From: Oscillospiraceae bacterium
Lineage (GTDB): Bacteria > Bacillota > Clostridia > Oscillospirales > Oscillospiraceae
Assembly (NCBI GenBank): GCA_902774015.1
Contig: CACYHB010000008.1
Span: 1 to 64,000 of the forward strand
Length of the DNA stretch: 64,000 nucleotides
Direction: 5' to 3'
Under the pieces are notes generated by a model. The model searched no databases, had not been told where the DNA came from, and saw only the letters and a list, made by a program, of their open reading frames with translations. Positions 49,984-58,809 of this stretch are shown here, piece by piece (position 1 is the first letter of the stretch; the number at the start of each line of letters is the position of its first letter). Position numbers and translations under genes: made by a program.

Positions 49984-51138
49984 TTAGGCGCCGACTGGAA
50001 TTTGACTGGAACGAGGGTTGCTTTCCAAGAATGCCTGGTTGAAGGCTTCTACCGCCTTCTGCTTGACCGGTGACTGCACGTGCAGGTAGTGCTGCGTCAT
50101 GTCCAGATCCGCATGGCCAACCATGCTCTGGATGGTCGCGAGATCCACTCCAAGTGCTTGCATCTGCGACACATAGGTATGTCGACAGGAGTGCGGTGTC
50201 AGCACACGAACATCACCCAGCGCCTCGATATAGTCCTTGAATTTCTCCCGGTACATCTTGGGATCGAAGGGCTGCTCCTTCTTCGGCGATTGGAAAACGA
50301 ACTTGTCCTCTGTGCTGCGCAGACCGATCACGATGGGCCGCAGGCCCTCCGGCACCGGCACGTCCCGCACACTGTCTCTGGATTTCGGCACACCGATCTC
50401 CACTCTCCCGGACACTGTCTTCACGGCCTGCCGGATATGGATCGCAGAGCCGTCCTTCTCGATCAGCCTCGGCTCCAGAGCCAAGAGCTCCTGCATACGG
50501 ATCCCGGTGCCCAGCATTAGGCGGATGCTGTCACCATACTTGTCATGCGGGAGGCCCTCCATCATCCGTTTGACCTCTTCGGCGGTGAAGGCTTCTTTCG
50601 CCTCCATGGGTTTGTTGGCTTTCATCTTTTCCGCACAGGCCACCGGATTACGCCGGATCAGCTCGTTGGCCTCGGCCTTGTTCATGATCTGGAACAGCAT
50701 GCCGCGCGCCTTTGCCACATAGCTGTCGGACTTGCCCTCTTTCCGGAGATCCCGAAGCAGGTCCTCGATGTCCATCGCCTTGATGGTGTTGACCGGACGG
50801 TCGCCGATCTTCTCCTTCAGCGTGGTCAGCGTGTATTTGTAGCTCTGCTGCGTCGTCTTGGAGATGCTGTCCTTGTGCCCTTCATACCAGGTGTCCGCCC
50901 ACTGGGAGAACAGGATATCCGGCTGCACCAGGGGCCGCTCGTCCAGGGTGATGAGCCCGGCCTCCAGCTTTTGCTTGAAGTCGTGCATCTTGTCCAGCGC
51001 TTCCTTCCGGGTCCTGCCGTAAAAGGATTTTCGCCGTCTCCGGCCATCCTTCTGGAAGCCGAACATGATGGAGCACTCCCAGCGCCCATCTTTTCTTTTG
51101 TTGATACTGCCTTCGCCGTTACAGCGTTTCTTTGCCAA
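49984..51138 (-). CDS. Tyrosine recombinase / integrase
   Basis: 384 residues, Tn916-type layout: N-terminal arm-binding domain (GEGSINKRKDGRWECSIMFG), SAM-like core-binding domain (about 75-165) and catalytic domain with Arg in GTGIRMQELLAL, HSCRHTYVSQM (HxxR), GHADLDMTQHYLHV with the second His and the nucleophile Tyr. It catalyses site-specific integration and excision. Located against tRNA-Ala, with the excisionase upstream. AAAGGAG precedes the start. Confidence 0.95.
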   Translation of the reverse strand: MAKKRCNGEGSINKRKDGRWECSIMFGFQKDGRRRRKSFYGRTRKEALDKMHDFKQKLEAGLITLDERPLVQPDILFSQWADTWYEGHKDSISKTTQQSYKYTLTTLKEKIGDRPVNTIKAMDIEDLLRDLRKEGKSDSYVAKARGMLFQIMNKAEANELIRRNPVACAEKMKANKPMEAKEAFTAEEVKRMMEGLPHDKYGDSIRLMLGTGIRMQELLALEPRLIEKDGSAIHIRQAVKTVSGRVEIGVPKSRDSVRDVPVPEGLRPIVIGLRSTEDKFVFQSPKKEQPFDPKMYREKFKDYIEALGDVRVLTPHSCRHTYVSQMQALGVDLATIQSMVGHADLDMTQHYLHVQSPVKQKAVEAFNQAFLESNPRSSQIPVGA

Positions 51139-51258
51139 AATAACTCCTTTCCTCAGAGCATTGTGTTTCTCTGATCTATTGTTTACATAACTTTCTCATT
51201 TTTTCAAGTGTTTTGTCGAAAAAATTCCAGTCGGGTAGAAACCCGGCTGGAATCTCTC

Positions 51259-51450
51259 TTATTCAAGCTGATCATCCATCCACTGGAGCAGCTTCTCTTT
51301 TGGAACGACCAACCTCCGCCCGATGTGCAGCGTGGGAAAGCCCTCGCTGTGCATCAGCGTGTACGCGGAGTTCTTTGCGATGCCAAGGATCTCCGCTACC
51401 TGCTGGGCATTCAGGGTATAGGGCATTCTCTCAATGTCGGCATTCGTCAT
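51259..51450 (-). CDS. Excisionase-type helix-turn-helix protein
   Basis: 63 residues: YTLNAQQVAEILGIAKNSAY followed by TLMHSEGFPTLHIGRRLVVP is the MerR-like excisionase (HTH_17) domain. It directs the integrase towards excision. Start ATG 51450 overlaps the end of the next upstream gene by 20 bases, so both are translated together. A 120-base gap before the integrase holds no further gene. Confidence 0.88.
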   Translation of the reverse strand: MTNADIERMPYTLNAQQVAEILGIAKNSAYTLMHSEGFPTLHIGRRLVVPKEKLLQWMDDQLE

Positions 51451-51673
51451 CTACAACCCCTCGCTTTCTGGGCACCCATTTCAGTTCGTACCCGATCACG
51501 TCGGCCAACTCCACGACCTCCCGGTAGCGCAGCGAATTGCGCTGCAGCTTGTTGGAGAAGTTGGAGGCAGAATCGCTCCAGCCGTACTGCCGGTGGAGCC
51601 GATCCAAGGTCTCCTGCATGGTGAGGCCTGCGCCGATGATCCTTGCTTTGATCTCGTTTCTTGTTGTATTCAT
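51431..51673 (-). CDS. Small helix-turn-helix protein (DUF6471-like)
   Basis: 80 residues from ATG 51673. IGAGLTMQETLDRLHRQYGW, then NFSNKLQRNSLRYREVVELA, DVIGYELKWV: an HTH with the NLSNKL-type loop and the final GYELKWV seen in DUF6471-like phage and ICE proteins. AAAGGATC before the start. Probably a regulator of excision or replication genes on the element. Confidence 0.65.
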   Translation of the reverse strand: MNTTRNEIKARIIGAGLTMQETLDRLHRQYGWSDSASNFSNKLQRNSLRYREVVELADVIGYELKWVPRKRGVVDDECRH

Positions 51674-51716
51674 GGTAATGATCCTTTCATAAAAATTTAG
51701 ATGAAGTTTCAGATCT

Positions 51717-51782
51717 TCCGTACATCCGTACATGCGTACTACAGCACGGGCTGATCCGTACACTGGTACGCATGTACGGATC
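51717..51782. promoter_or_regulatory. Repeat-rich control site with GTAC-type half-sites
   Basis: TCCGTACATCCGTAC (51717-51731) recurs in inverted orientation at 56725-56739. Nearby, GATCCGTACA (51753-51762) and TGTACGGATC (51773-51782) form a perfect inverted repeat enclosing GGTACGCA. It is placed between the primase/helicase gene and the DUF6471-like gene. Likely binding sites of an element-encoded regulator. Confidence 0.6.
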
Positions 51783-51796
51783 TTTTTTGTTCTTTT

Positions 51797-53110
51797 TCAA
51801 AAACTGTTGGGCTTGACCAGCAGCTCGATGCCCAGAAAGCCACGGACTCTCCGGCCGTTCCCGAGATAGATCTTGTTGGTGGCTTCCAGATTGTAGCGAT
51901 CCTCGTTCTCGTGGAGGAATAGGCTGAAGCTCCGTTCGCTCAGCGGCTTATGAGAATTGTCTTCACACCAGAGCTTATATACCGCGTATAGATCCTTTGT
52001 GGTGACCTCGTAGTCTGCCTTGAAGCGGAAATAGCCCTCGGAGGCCATAAACTCGACGATGTTGTTGCCGTCGGATACAGCCTCTGTCATGTTCTCTTTC
52101 GCCCTCTCACTGATCGTGAACTTGTAGTTGTTGTCGATCAGGCGCTTCAGCCCTTCCAGCATCCAAAGAAAAATCCCCTCCTTCTCGGCAATCAGCTTTT
52201 CCGAGAGGAAGGGATCGTCTACGCGGTTCTTGGCCTTGCGCTTGGTGGTCAGGATGATCTGGCGGCGGAAGAATCCGTCGCTGCGGTCATAGAGCGCTTT
52301 CAGCGAGCCGTTGCCAAAGCCGAGGAAGCGGCAGTGCAGCTCGCCCTGGTAACTCTGTTGGCTCTTTTTCTCCAGGTCCATGGGCAGTTCCGCCGTGATG
52401 ATGGATTTCAGATAGTTGGTCTGAGGGAGCCCCTCGGTCTTCATGTCGTCGTCCACCATCAGCAGCGCATGCTCCAGATCGGCGCGGGCAAAGCGGTTGG
52501 TCTCCACCTTGTTCAGATTTCCGTTCACCATGTTGTCTCCGAGAATCGCCCGGAGCACCGACCCGATCCGGCTCTTGCCCTCGCCGCCCTTGCCCACCAG
52601 CATCAGCATTTTCTGCGCCTTGGTCGTGGGGATCAGACAGTAGCCCATATATTCCTGCAGCGTGGGAATGTCCTCCGCGTCCAAAAGCTCATGGAGAAAA
52701 CTGAGCCAGCGCTCCGGCGCAGGTGCGTCGGGGGCATAGGTCACAGTCAGTCGGTTCCGGCAGTATTCTTTGGCCTCGGTAAACCTGCCATCCAGGAACA
52801 GCGTCCCGTTCGTCACATGGACACGATCAGTCTGCAGCGGCAGATCCTCCAGATAAGCCTCTGAGCGCAGCACCTCCAGGATGCTGTCCAGTTTCTTTGC
52901 CACTCCGCTGCTAACCGCTCCTTTGAGCTTATCGTAGATCAGCTTTTTCAGCTCACGCTCGTCGGTGATGCGCTTGTCCACCGTAAAGAAGGTTCCCTTC
53001 ACGCAGACCATCGGGTGTTCCTCCAAGAATACCTGACAGAACAGGATCTCGTTGACCTTCTTCCCGTCGAACCACTCCGGCAGTTGTGATATTTCCTGCA
53101 TTGGTTTCAC
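51797..53110 (-). CDS. SF3 helicase / phage-plasmid primase C-terminal (D5-like) protein
   Basis: 437 residues. KMLMLVGKGGEGKSRIGSVL is Walker A, followed by HALLMVDDDMKTEG (Walker B) and FLGFGNGSLKALYDRSDGFF with Arg finger, the SF3/D5 arrangement of P4-type primases. The N-terminal 160 residues carry the D5_N-like helical domain but no primase catalytic motifs; a separate CHC2 protein is encoded at 56007. It probably unwinds the element's origin. AAAGAGGTGA before the start. Confidence 0.85.
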   Translation of the reverse strand: MKPMQEISQLPEWFDGKKVNEILFCQVFLEEHPMVCVKGTFFTVDKRITDERELKKLIYDKLKGAVSSGVAKKLDSILEVLRSEAYLEDLPLQTDRVHVTNGTLFLDGRFTEAKEYCRNRLTVTYAPDAPAPERWLSFLHELLDAEDIPTLQEYMGYCLIPTTKAQKMLMLVGKGGEGKSRIGSVLRAILGDNMVNGNLNKVETNRFARADLEHALLMVDDDMKTEGLPQTNYLKSIITAELPMDLEKKSQQSYQGELHCRFLGFGNGSLKALYDRSDGFFRRQIILTTKRKAKNRVDDPFLSEKLIAEKEGIFLWMLEGLKRLIDNNYKFTISERAKENMTEAVSDGNNIVEFMASEGYFRFKADYEVTTKDLYAVYKLWCEDNSHKPLSERSFSLFLHENEDRYNLEATNKIYLGNGRRVRGFLGIELLVKPNSF

Positions 53111-53155
53111 CTCTTTTCGTAATAAAATGAAGGCCGGTCAAAACTGACCGACCCG

Positions 53156-54502
53156 TTACCTCGCGTCACGCTCGTGGCGTTTGCGCGCCAGCTTGCGCTG
53201 ACGTTCCAACTCTGCTTGTTCCGCTTCTCGTGCGGCATCTCGTTCTCGCTCAAAGGCGATTACGGAATTGATTTTATCTGGCCCTAAAGCACGCTTTACC
53301 CGAGACAAATCAGCGGCATCTTCCTGAAGCAAGGCCGTTTTCTCCTGCTCTTGCTCGAACTTGCTCTTGTAATGATCCCGATCCCGTTCCGCTTTGCTGA
53401 GACTCTTTTGCAGGCTCTCCAGCCTTTTCTTCAAGTCCAGGATCGTCCGGTATAGTCCCAGAAACTTTTCCTTGAGCTTCTGCACCAGCGGCATGATCTT
53501 GTGCTCCCGATAGCCCTTCGCGCTCTCCAGCGCTCCGGCCTCCGGAATCAGATCCTCGAAATAGCTGATGTTGTTTCGGGCAAATGTCTCGGCGTCCTGC
53601 ACGACAGGCACAACAGAATCCAGTTTCTTTTCTGCCTTTTTGGCCTGCTGTTCGAGCTTCGTAAGTGCTTCCTGTTTCTGAATCTCTTCCTCTGCCAAGC
53701 GATCCAATGCGTCAATAGCCGCAAGCTTCTCATCCGTGATATCTGCAAGCCTCTGCTGCTCTTGTTTTACCTTGAACTCCGTGACCGAAAGATGTTGCGC
53801 CGTGCTGCCGCGCTCACCGCGCTCGAAGTCTTCGAACCCGGCGTCGCGCATGTGCTCGAAGAAACGATCCTGCAGGAGACTGTAGGATTTGATGATGTGG
53901 GATTTCCCATCCTCGTCCGTGACCTTCTGCGAGGCCCACTTCTTGGAGTGGCTGACCTGATGGATGACCTCTTTGACCTTGCCGACCAGTGCCGGGTCTT
54001 TACATCGTTTGGAATAACGGATTTCTTTCTCCACCACCGGCAGGGCCACCACATGCAGATGATAGTGATAGACCGGATAGCCCAGCTTTTCCGTCAGCGC
54101 GCTGTTCAGTTCGTCGGCGTGCATGACGGCAGAGAGGATGTTTTCCGGGCAGTATTCCTTTTGAGCGAAGCGGAACACCTCCTCATAGAAGCGGCAGGCG
54201 TAGTCATAGCCGCCGTGTTCCTCAAAGTAGGCCGTGTTCACGTCGAAAATCATTTCATCGAAAAGCTTGGCATCCGGCTTCAGTCCGCGCAGGGAAACGG
54301 TTCCTTCTTCGATCATCTTATCCAGGGTCGCGTTGTAGGTCAGATCTCCGCAGCTTTGGAAGTGGACGTTCCGGGGCGTCTGCGAGAGATCCACGTTCAT
54401 ATTCTCGTAGTTCTGGTTCTTGCGCTCGATGTGGCGCTCAGATTTGCCGATGCTCGCCTTGGTGTATTGCTGGACACGGGCAACGGCATAGTTTTTACTC
54501 AT
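53156..54502 (-). CDS. MobV-family relaxase (Pre/Mob)
   Basis: 448 residues. NYAVARVQQYTKASIGKSER is motif I (NxxRxxxYxK-like), and HYHLHVVALPVV near residue 150 is the HxHxxxV metal motif. A long coiled coil (about 250-440, EKLAAIDALDRLAEEEIQKQ onwards) forms the C-terminus. It nicks oriT and stays on the DNA for transfer using a helper element's pore. oriT is directly upstream. GAAGGAGG before the start. Confidence 0.93.
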   Translation of the reverse strand: MSKNYAVARVQQYTKASIGKSERHIERKNQNYENMNVDLSQTPRNVHFQSCGDLTYNATLDKMIEEGTVSLRGLKPDAKLFDEMIFDVNTAYFEEHGGYDYACRFYEEVFRFAQKEYCPENILSAVMHADELNSALTEKLGYPVYHYHLHVVALPVVEKEIRYSKRCKDPALVGKVKEVIHQVSHSKKWASQKVTDEDGKSHIIKSYSLLQDRFFEHMRDAGFEDFERGERGSTAQHLSVTEFKVKQEQQRLADITDEKLAAIDALDRLAEEEIQKQEALTKLEQQAKKAEKKLDSVVPVVQDAETFARNNISYFEDLIPEAGALESAKGYREHKIMPLVQKLKEKFLGLYRTILDLKKRLESLQKSLSKAERDRDHYKSKFEQEQEKTALLQEDAADLSRVKRALGPDKINSVIAFERERDAAREAEQAELERQRKLARKRHERDAR

Positions 54503-54544
54503 GGGCGATTCCTCCTTCTTTTGTTTTTTGCGGGGGTTGGGCGC

Positions 54545-54613
54545 GGGTTACACAGCTTTTTCAAAGTGTGTAACCCACTATGACACTTTCAGCCCGAAGA
54601 ACTGCAAAGTGTC
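54545..54613 (-). other. Origin of transfer (oriT) of the MobV type
   Basis: Minus strand: GACACTTT...AAAGTGTC inverted repeat (54582-54613), then ATAGTGGGTTACACACTTTG, ending in GGGTTACACA/TGTGTAACCC (54545-54576). This parallels the pMV158 oriT order (AAAGTATAGTGTGTTATACTTTA). By analogy the nick lies in TAGTGGG/TTA, about 54573/54574. It sits 43 bases upstream of the relaxase gene. Confidence 0.72.
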
Positions 54614-54751
54614 GTGGGCTCTGCCGAGAGCACAGGGGAAACAGCATTTTCCCCTGTACCCCTTCGCCGGATCGCCGCCTCATCCGCGCCGCCGATCCAT
54701 GCTTTCAAATTGAAAGCACCGCCGAAACAGCGTGCTATCATTTTGAAAGCA

Positions 54752-55072
54752 TCAGAAGCTGTTGGCGAAATCCAGGATGTCGGCAGGGATCTCCGCCTCT
54801 GCCTCCACCGTGGATTCCGGGCTCTCGCCCTCCGGAAGCACAAAAAGCCGCTGGGTACGCATCTCCCGGCAGAGTACTTCTGCCAGGGCGCGTACATCCA
54901 GCGGCTTTTCGTTTGCCTCCTGCGCCATCAGCTTTCGCAGCCCTTCGATCAGGAAGGCGTTCATGGAGAGCGTCTGTGATTCGCTCTTTTCATGCAGCCA
55001 TTCCCAGATCTCCCGGTCTGTCTTCCGGTTGAGATCAAAGCGGAGAAGCAGCTTTTTTTCGTTCCTTCCCAT
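54752..55072 (-). CDS. Putative ParR-like partner of the ParM actin
   Basis: 106 residues from ATG 55072 (an ATG at 55087 is an alternative). MGRNEKKLLLRFDLNRKTDR, then EIWEWLHEKSESQTLSMNAF, fits a ribbon-helix-helix type DNA-binding start, and the acidic C-terminus (EGESPESTVEAEAEIPADIL) resembles a ParM-interacting tail. It is encoded immediately after parM, the standard position for parR. Assignment is by context. Confidence 0.6.
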   Translation of the reverse strand: MGRNEKKLLLRFDLNRKTDREIWEWLHEKSESQTLSMNAFLIEGLRKLMAQEANEKPLDVRALAEVLCREMRTQRLFVLPEGESPESTVEAEAEIPADILDFANSF

Positions 55073-55079
55073 GATCACA

Positions 55080-56006
55080 TCACGCATCCCTCCGCTTCAG
55101 ATTGTTCAGAGCCAAGAGCTCATAGCCCTTGGCCGTGGCGCAGATATCCTCAATAAACTGCACACGACAGTTTTCACCGTTCCAGAAGTGCTTGAGGATG
55201 CAGGCCCCGCCGCCCATGACAGTGAGGCGCATGACCTCCGGGTTGAACTCATATTCCCGGAGCTTGGCAAGGATCGTGTTCGAATACTCCTCGGCTGCCT
55301 TGCGCATGACCGAGGTGTACTTCTCCGCTAGATCGGCTTTGCCCTTGCGCAGGAAGTCCTCGCACACATCGTAGAGCATGGCAAAGCCGCTGACCGCCAG
55401 CAGCTCGTTGGACATGCGGATGATGCACTGCTCCACGCCCAGCTTGTCCGTATAGCAGCGGCTGGAGATGGGCTTTCCGTCCTTGATGAGCATGGTGTTC
55501 ATCGTCCCGTTGCCGATGTCCGCCAACACGTTCAGGCCCTTGAAGTCTCCCAGACGCTGCACCACCCCGGCGAAGCCCTGGGGGAAGACCTGCACGTCGT
55601 CGATGCGGACCAGATAGTCCTGCCCGTGATACTGAAACTCGATCATCTCATTCCGCATGAGATATTTCCGAAAGGCCTCCTTCTGTGCGCCGATCCACTG
55701 GATGGGAAGGCCCACCGCAAGGACCGCTTCGCACTCTGTGATGTGTCGGAACTCCAGTTCCCTGGCCAGCGCCGCTACAGTGAGAATGTAGTAATCCTCA
55801 TCCTGGCTCTTATCGCTGACAAAGCCCTTGTGCTCCTCGCCGACCACATAGTACTTGCCCTCGTAAAAGAGCGCATCTGCCGTCATGGCCGGTTCGCTGT
55901 CGTAGGCTTTGACGCCCGAGCGAAAGACCACGTGCCGACACTTGATATTGCCGAAGCCGTGGTCGATGCCGATGATTTCTTTTCCGTTGTAGTTGTAATG
56001 TTCCAT
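55080..56006 (-). CDS. ParM/Alp-type actin-like partition ATPase
   Basis: 308 residues of the actin/Hsp70 fold: phosphate 1 EIIGIDHGFGNIKCRHVVFR, then VLADIGNGTMNTMLIKDGKP (phosphate 2) and LTVMGGGACIL (adenosine loop). It matches the Firmicute plasmid and ICE ParM/StbA group. It polymerises to segregate or stabilise the element's circular form. The start ATG immediately follows the stop of the CHC2 gene. Confidence 0.88.
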   Translation of the reverse strand: MEHYNYNGKEIIGIDHGFGNIKCRHVVFRSGVKAYDSEPAMTADALFYEGKYYVVGEEHKGFVSDKSQDEDYYILTVAALARELEFRHITECEAVLAVGLPIQWIGAQKEAFRKYLMRNEMIEFQYHGQDYLVRIDDVQVFPQGFAGVVQRLGDFKGLNVLADIGNGTMNTMLIKDGKPISSRCYTDKLGVEQCIIRMSNELLAVSGFAMLYDVCEDFLRKGKADLAEKYTSVMRKAAEEYSNTILAKLREYEFNPEVMRLTVMGGGACILKHFWNGENCRVQFIEDICATAKGYELLALNNLKRRDA

Positions 56007-56597
56007 TCAGTTTTCCTCCATTCGTTCTTGTTCTTTGATTCTGTTCAGCCGTTCCTCCAGCTGATCCATTTTGCCGTCTGCCAGGAGCAGCTCCACCGTG
56101 CGGATGCGTTGCTCCAACGTCCCGGCTGCCAGTACCGAAGCCATGTAGTCCATGGGCTCCAGCATCTGGCAGGCCTCCACGTACCGATCGTCCAGTGCAT
56201 CGTCAGGTGAGCGCGGCGCATACCTTCTCTGCCAGCGGATCAGCAGATTCAGGTATTCATCCAGCACCTGCTGGCACCGAAGCAAATCCGACCGGAAACG
56301 GTTCAGGCTGCCATCCGGCGGCGCGGTAGCCGGAACGTCCACGCCGAAGTCCACCGCCAGCTTGCTGGCCGCCTCGTACGGCCGCAGGTCGAACAGCCGC
56401 CTGGTCAGCTCCACCACGTCACCGCCCGCCCCGCAGCCGAAGCAATAGAAGTAGTCCTCGTTCAGCTTCAGGCTGGGCTTGTGGTCGTCGTGGAATGGAC
56501 AACACACCATCCCTGCGTGGTTGGCCTTCAGGCCATAGCGCTCCGCCGCCACGGGAACCGTCACAGCCGCCTTGACAGCTTCAAAAATGTTTGCCAT
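56007..56597 (-). CDS. CHC2 zinc-finger DNA primase-like protein
   Basis: 196 residues from ATG 56597 (GGGGGTG upstream; a TTG at 56618 is less likely). MVCCPFHDDHKPSLKLNEDY then FYCFGCGAGGDVVELTR is the CHC2 zinc finger of DnaG-type primases. The catalytic TOPRIM domain is missing; the C-terminal half is helical. It probably recognises initiation sites together with the SF3 helicase encoded at 51797. First gene of a four-gene minus operon ending with the relaxase. Confidence 0.85.
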   Translation of the reverse strand: MANIFEAVKAAVTVPVAAERYGLKANHAGMVCCPFHDDHKPSLKLNEDYFYCFGCGAGGDVVELTRRLFDLRPYEAASKLAVDFGVDVPATAPPDGSLNRFRSDLLRCQQVLDEYLNLLIRWQRRYAPRSPDDALDDRYVEACQMLEPMDYMASVLAAGTLEQRIRTVELLLADGKMDQLEERLNRIKEQERMEEN

Positions 56598-56724
56598 AGG
56601 GTTCACCCCCTTTCTCAACTCCCGAAAAGTGAGAGCAGTTATTTAAGAACGGAATCTGGATTCAGACTCCGCGTTTTGAAGCGGAAACAGAAAAAGACCC
56701 GAACGCTTCCGACCGGGTACGGTA

Positions 56725-56739
56725 GTACGGATGTACGGA
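56725..56739. promoter_or_regulatory. Second copy of the GTAC-type operator
   Basis: GTACGGATGTACGGA is the exact reverse complement of 51717-51731 and sits upstream of the CHC2 primase gene. Confidence 0.55.
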
Positions 56740-56774
56740 AGAATTCAGGTCTTATACTTTTCTATTCAGTTGTC

Positions 56775-57023
56775 TGTGTTTTCGCTTCTATAAGAGTATA
56801 CGAAGACGAGCCAAAACTGCGCCAGAAAACGACACAATTGCAATTTCGGAGCAACTGGCGGAGATGAAATTGCAAATCTGCAATTTCAAATAATATGCAG
56901 CTGCCTGCTTTCCTGTGCTTCCGCTTCTGTAAGAGTATACGCAAGGCAGTGAGAAACGCGCAGGAAAACAACACATCTGCAATTTGCTTGTTGCCTAGAA
57001 AAAGAAAATTGCAGATTTGCAAT
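56775..57023. repeat. Iteron-like control region, candidate replication origin or centromere
   Basis: A long imperfect direct repeat with 139-base period: TGTGTTTTCGCTTCTATAAG... (56775-56802) and TGTGCTTCCGCTTCTGTAAG... (56914-56941), 25 of 28 identical, each followed by a related GCGC(C/A)(A/G)GAAAAC segment. Palindromes TGAAATTGCA/TGCAATTTCA (56865-56888) and ATTGCAGATTTGCAAT (57008-57023, the reverse complement of 56869-56884). Placed between the primase/parM operon and the divergent Xre gene. Confidence 0.65.
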
Positions 57024-57163
57024 CTTCGGGGCGGCACAAAACAGAGTCCGTTTTATTGGACAGCATTTATGTTACAATTCGGATACAAGCAGAAGATGAG
57101 GTGTTTTGTTTCGACAGCAAATGTGCACGAATTTCTGTAGAATCCATCGAGGAGGCGAGGAAC

Positions 57164-57997
57164 ATGAGTGAAAAAGAATATCTGCCGGGGTGCATTCGGG
57201 ACAGGATCGTTGATTTGAAGCGAACTCACGGCGTGACAAACAAGACCATCGCGGAGAAGACCGGCCTTTCGGAATCCCTGCTCAGCCGGATCGAGAGCGG
57301 TAAGCAGCAGACAGTCAATGACGACGTGGTGCTGGCGCTCGCCAAATTCTTCGGCGTATCCACGGACTTCCTTCTCGGCCGCACGGATGTGCCGGATCGA
57401 AAAAACTACACGATCGAAGAGCTTGGTCTTTCTGCGCAGGCGGCCAGGAATCTTTATACCGGAAACGTGGACGTGACGGTGGTCAACCGATTGCTGGCCG
57501 AGCCGGAATTTGCCGCACTCACGGCTATGATCGCAGACTATTTCAATGACACCTATGCCGCCGCCATCGCCACTCAGAATCAGATCCACCAGAGCACGGC
57601 GGAGCTTTTCACCCGCATTGCACGCGAAGACAAGCAGCGGCGGCAGAGGGCGACCTCACTGGCCAAGCAGGCGCGGGCCCAATGCATCCCGCTATACAAG
57701 ACGGAGTTGGCTCAGCTCGGCGTGCAGTTTGAGCGAACTCTGAAAGCCATCAAGAAGGATCTCCCCAACAAGGCGGAGGAAGCTAAGGCCATGACGAAAG
57801 AGGCCTTCGATCATCTGCTGGAGGAACAGGATAAGAACGGGAATGCCGTGGACATTCTGTCTGTGACGCCGGAGGAGATTTCCCGGAGCATCTGCGAGTA
57901 TGTCAGTCTGATGGACGGTGTGTCAGAAGATATGAAGGAGAACCTTTACCGCGCCGTACTGCCGCTCTTTCACGCGGGAGGGATGAGCGATGGATGA
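57164..57997 (+). CDS. Xre-family regulator of the mobile element
   Basis: 277 residues. HTH at about 10-65 (IRDRIVDLKRTHGVTNKTIA, EKTGLSESLLSRIESGKQQT), then a linker and a large helical C-terminal domain (about 95-270) with no known motif. ATG 57164 follows GAGGCGAGG. Divergent from the primase-parM-relaxase operon and overlapping the sigma-like gene, so probably the master switch of the element. Confidence 0.85.
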   Translation: MSEKEYLPGCIRDRIVDLKRTHGVTNKTIAEKTGLSESLLSRIESGKQQTVNDDVVLALAKFFGVSTDFLLGRTDVPDRKNYTIEELGLSAQAARNLYTGNVDVTVVNRLLAEPEFAALTAMIADYFNDTYAAAIATQNQIHQSTAELFTRIAREDKQRRQRATSLAKQARAQCIPLYKTELAQLGVQFERTLKAIKKDLPNKAEEAKAMTKEAFDHLLEEQDKNGNAVDILSVTPEEISRSICEYVSLMDGVSEDMKENLYRAVLPLFHAGGMSDG

Positions 57998-58694
57998 ATG
58001 GACCAAAATGTCCGAGATGACCAATGAGGAGTTGGTCGTCTATGCCATGGGCGGCTGCGATCGCGCCATCCGACTGATGATGGAGAAGAATGAGGGCTTG
58101 GTCGTCTCAAAGGCGAAGACCTACTGGGAGGGCATCTATGCGACCGGCATGGACAAGTCGCTGACACAGGACGATTTTATCCAGCTCGCGCGGATCGAGC
58201 TCTGGAAAGCCATCGCCAAGTTCAAGCCGGAGCTGGGAAACATGTTCTCCACCTATGCCGGCGTGTGCATCGACAACAAGCTCAAAAGCGTGATGCGCTC
58301 CGTTGGCAGCCGATACAAGCAGGCAGGCGGCGAGCTGGTGAGCCTGGATCGCTATGCGGGAACGGAGGATCAACTCACCTACCGGGAAACCTACTTCGAT
58401 CCTCTCCAGCATGGCCCGGAAGAGATCGCAATCCGTCACGATCACTCGCAGTGGATCTTCTATTCGCTGCTTGATCTGCCGCGGCGTGAACGGAAATACG
58501 CGGTCTACCGTTTCGGCTACCCGGACGGCAAAAAGAAAAGCCGCAGCCAGACGGCGCGGCATTTCTATCTCTCCCGTGTGCGCGCGAAAAACCTGGAGCG
58601 CACGACAAGGCGGCTGTTTTTGAAGAACTACCGGCGAAGGAGGCGGAAAAGCCGCCCATTTCCTCCAGCTGCCCATTCTTCGTTTTCGCATTGA
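57990..58694 (+). CDS. Sigma-70-like factor of the mobile element
   Basis: 234 residues. Sigma region 2 is clear at about 15-95 (ELVVYAMGGCDRAIRLMMEK, DDFIQLARIELWKAIAKFKP, MFSTYAGVCIDNKLKSVMRS). A region-4-like HTH follows more weakly (LPRRERKYAVYRFGYPDGKK, SRSQTARHFYLSRVRAKNLE). The last about 20 residues (RRRRKSRPFPPAAHSSFSH) are atypical and may result from a shifted or fused end at the element boundary. Overlaps the Xre gene by 8 bases. Confidence 0.75.
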   Translation: MDEWTKMSEMTNEELVVYAMGGCDRAIRLMMEKNEGLVVSKAKTYWEGIYATGMDKSLTQDDFIQLARIELWKAIAKFKPELGNMFSTYAGVCIDNKLKSVMRSVGSRYKQAGGELVSLDRYAGTEDQLTYRETYFDPLQHGPEEIAIRHDHSQWIFYSLLDLPRRERKYAVYRFGYPDGKKKSRSQTARHFYLSRVRAKNLERTTRRLFLKNYRRRRRKSRPFPPAAHSSFSH

Positions 58695-58809
58695 TGAAGT
58701 CCTGAAAATTGTTGTTGATCTCGCGCGGAACGGCAGGCTTTCTCTTTCTTACAAATGAAGACGTGATTCTTTTCTCCCGGCACCCGTAGGATTCTTCATC
58801 AGCGTCTCG

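Noticed and set aside
53501-54583. 360-codon plus-strand frame over the relaxase
   Set aside because: Shadow of the MobV relaxase coiled coil; no recognisable motif.
56775-56941. CRISPR array
   Set aside because: Only two imperfect long repeats with internal palindromes; no regular short repeat-spacer pattern and no cas genes.
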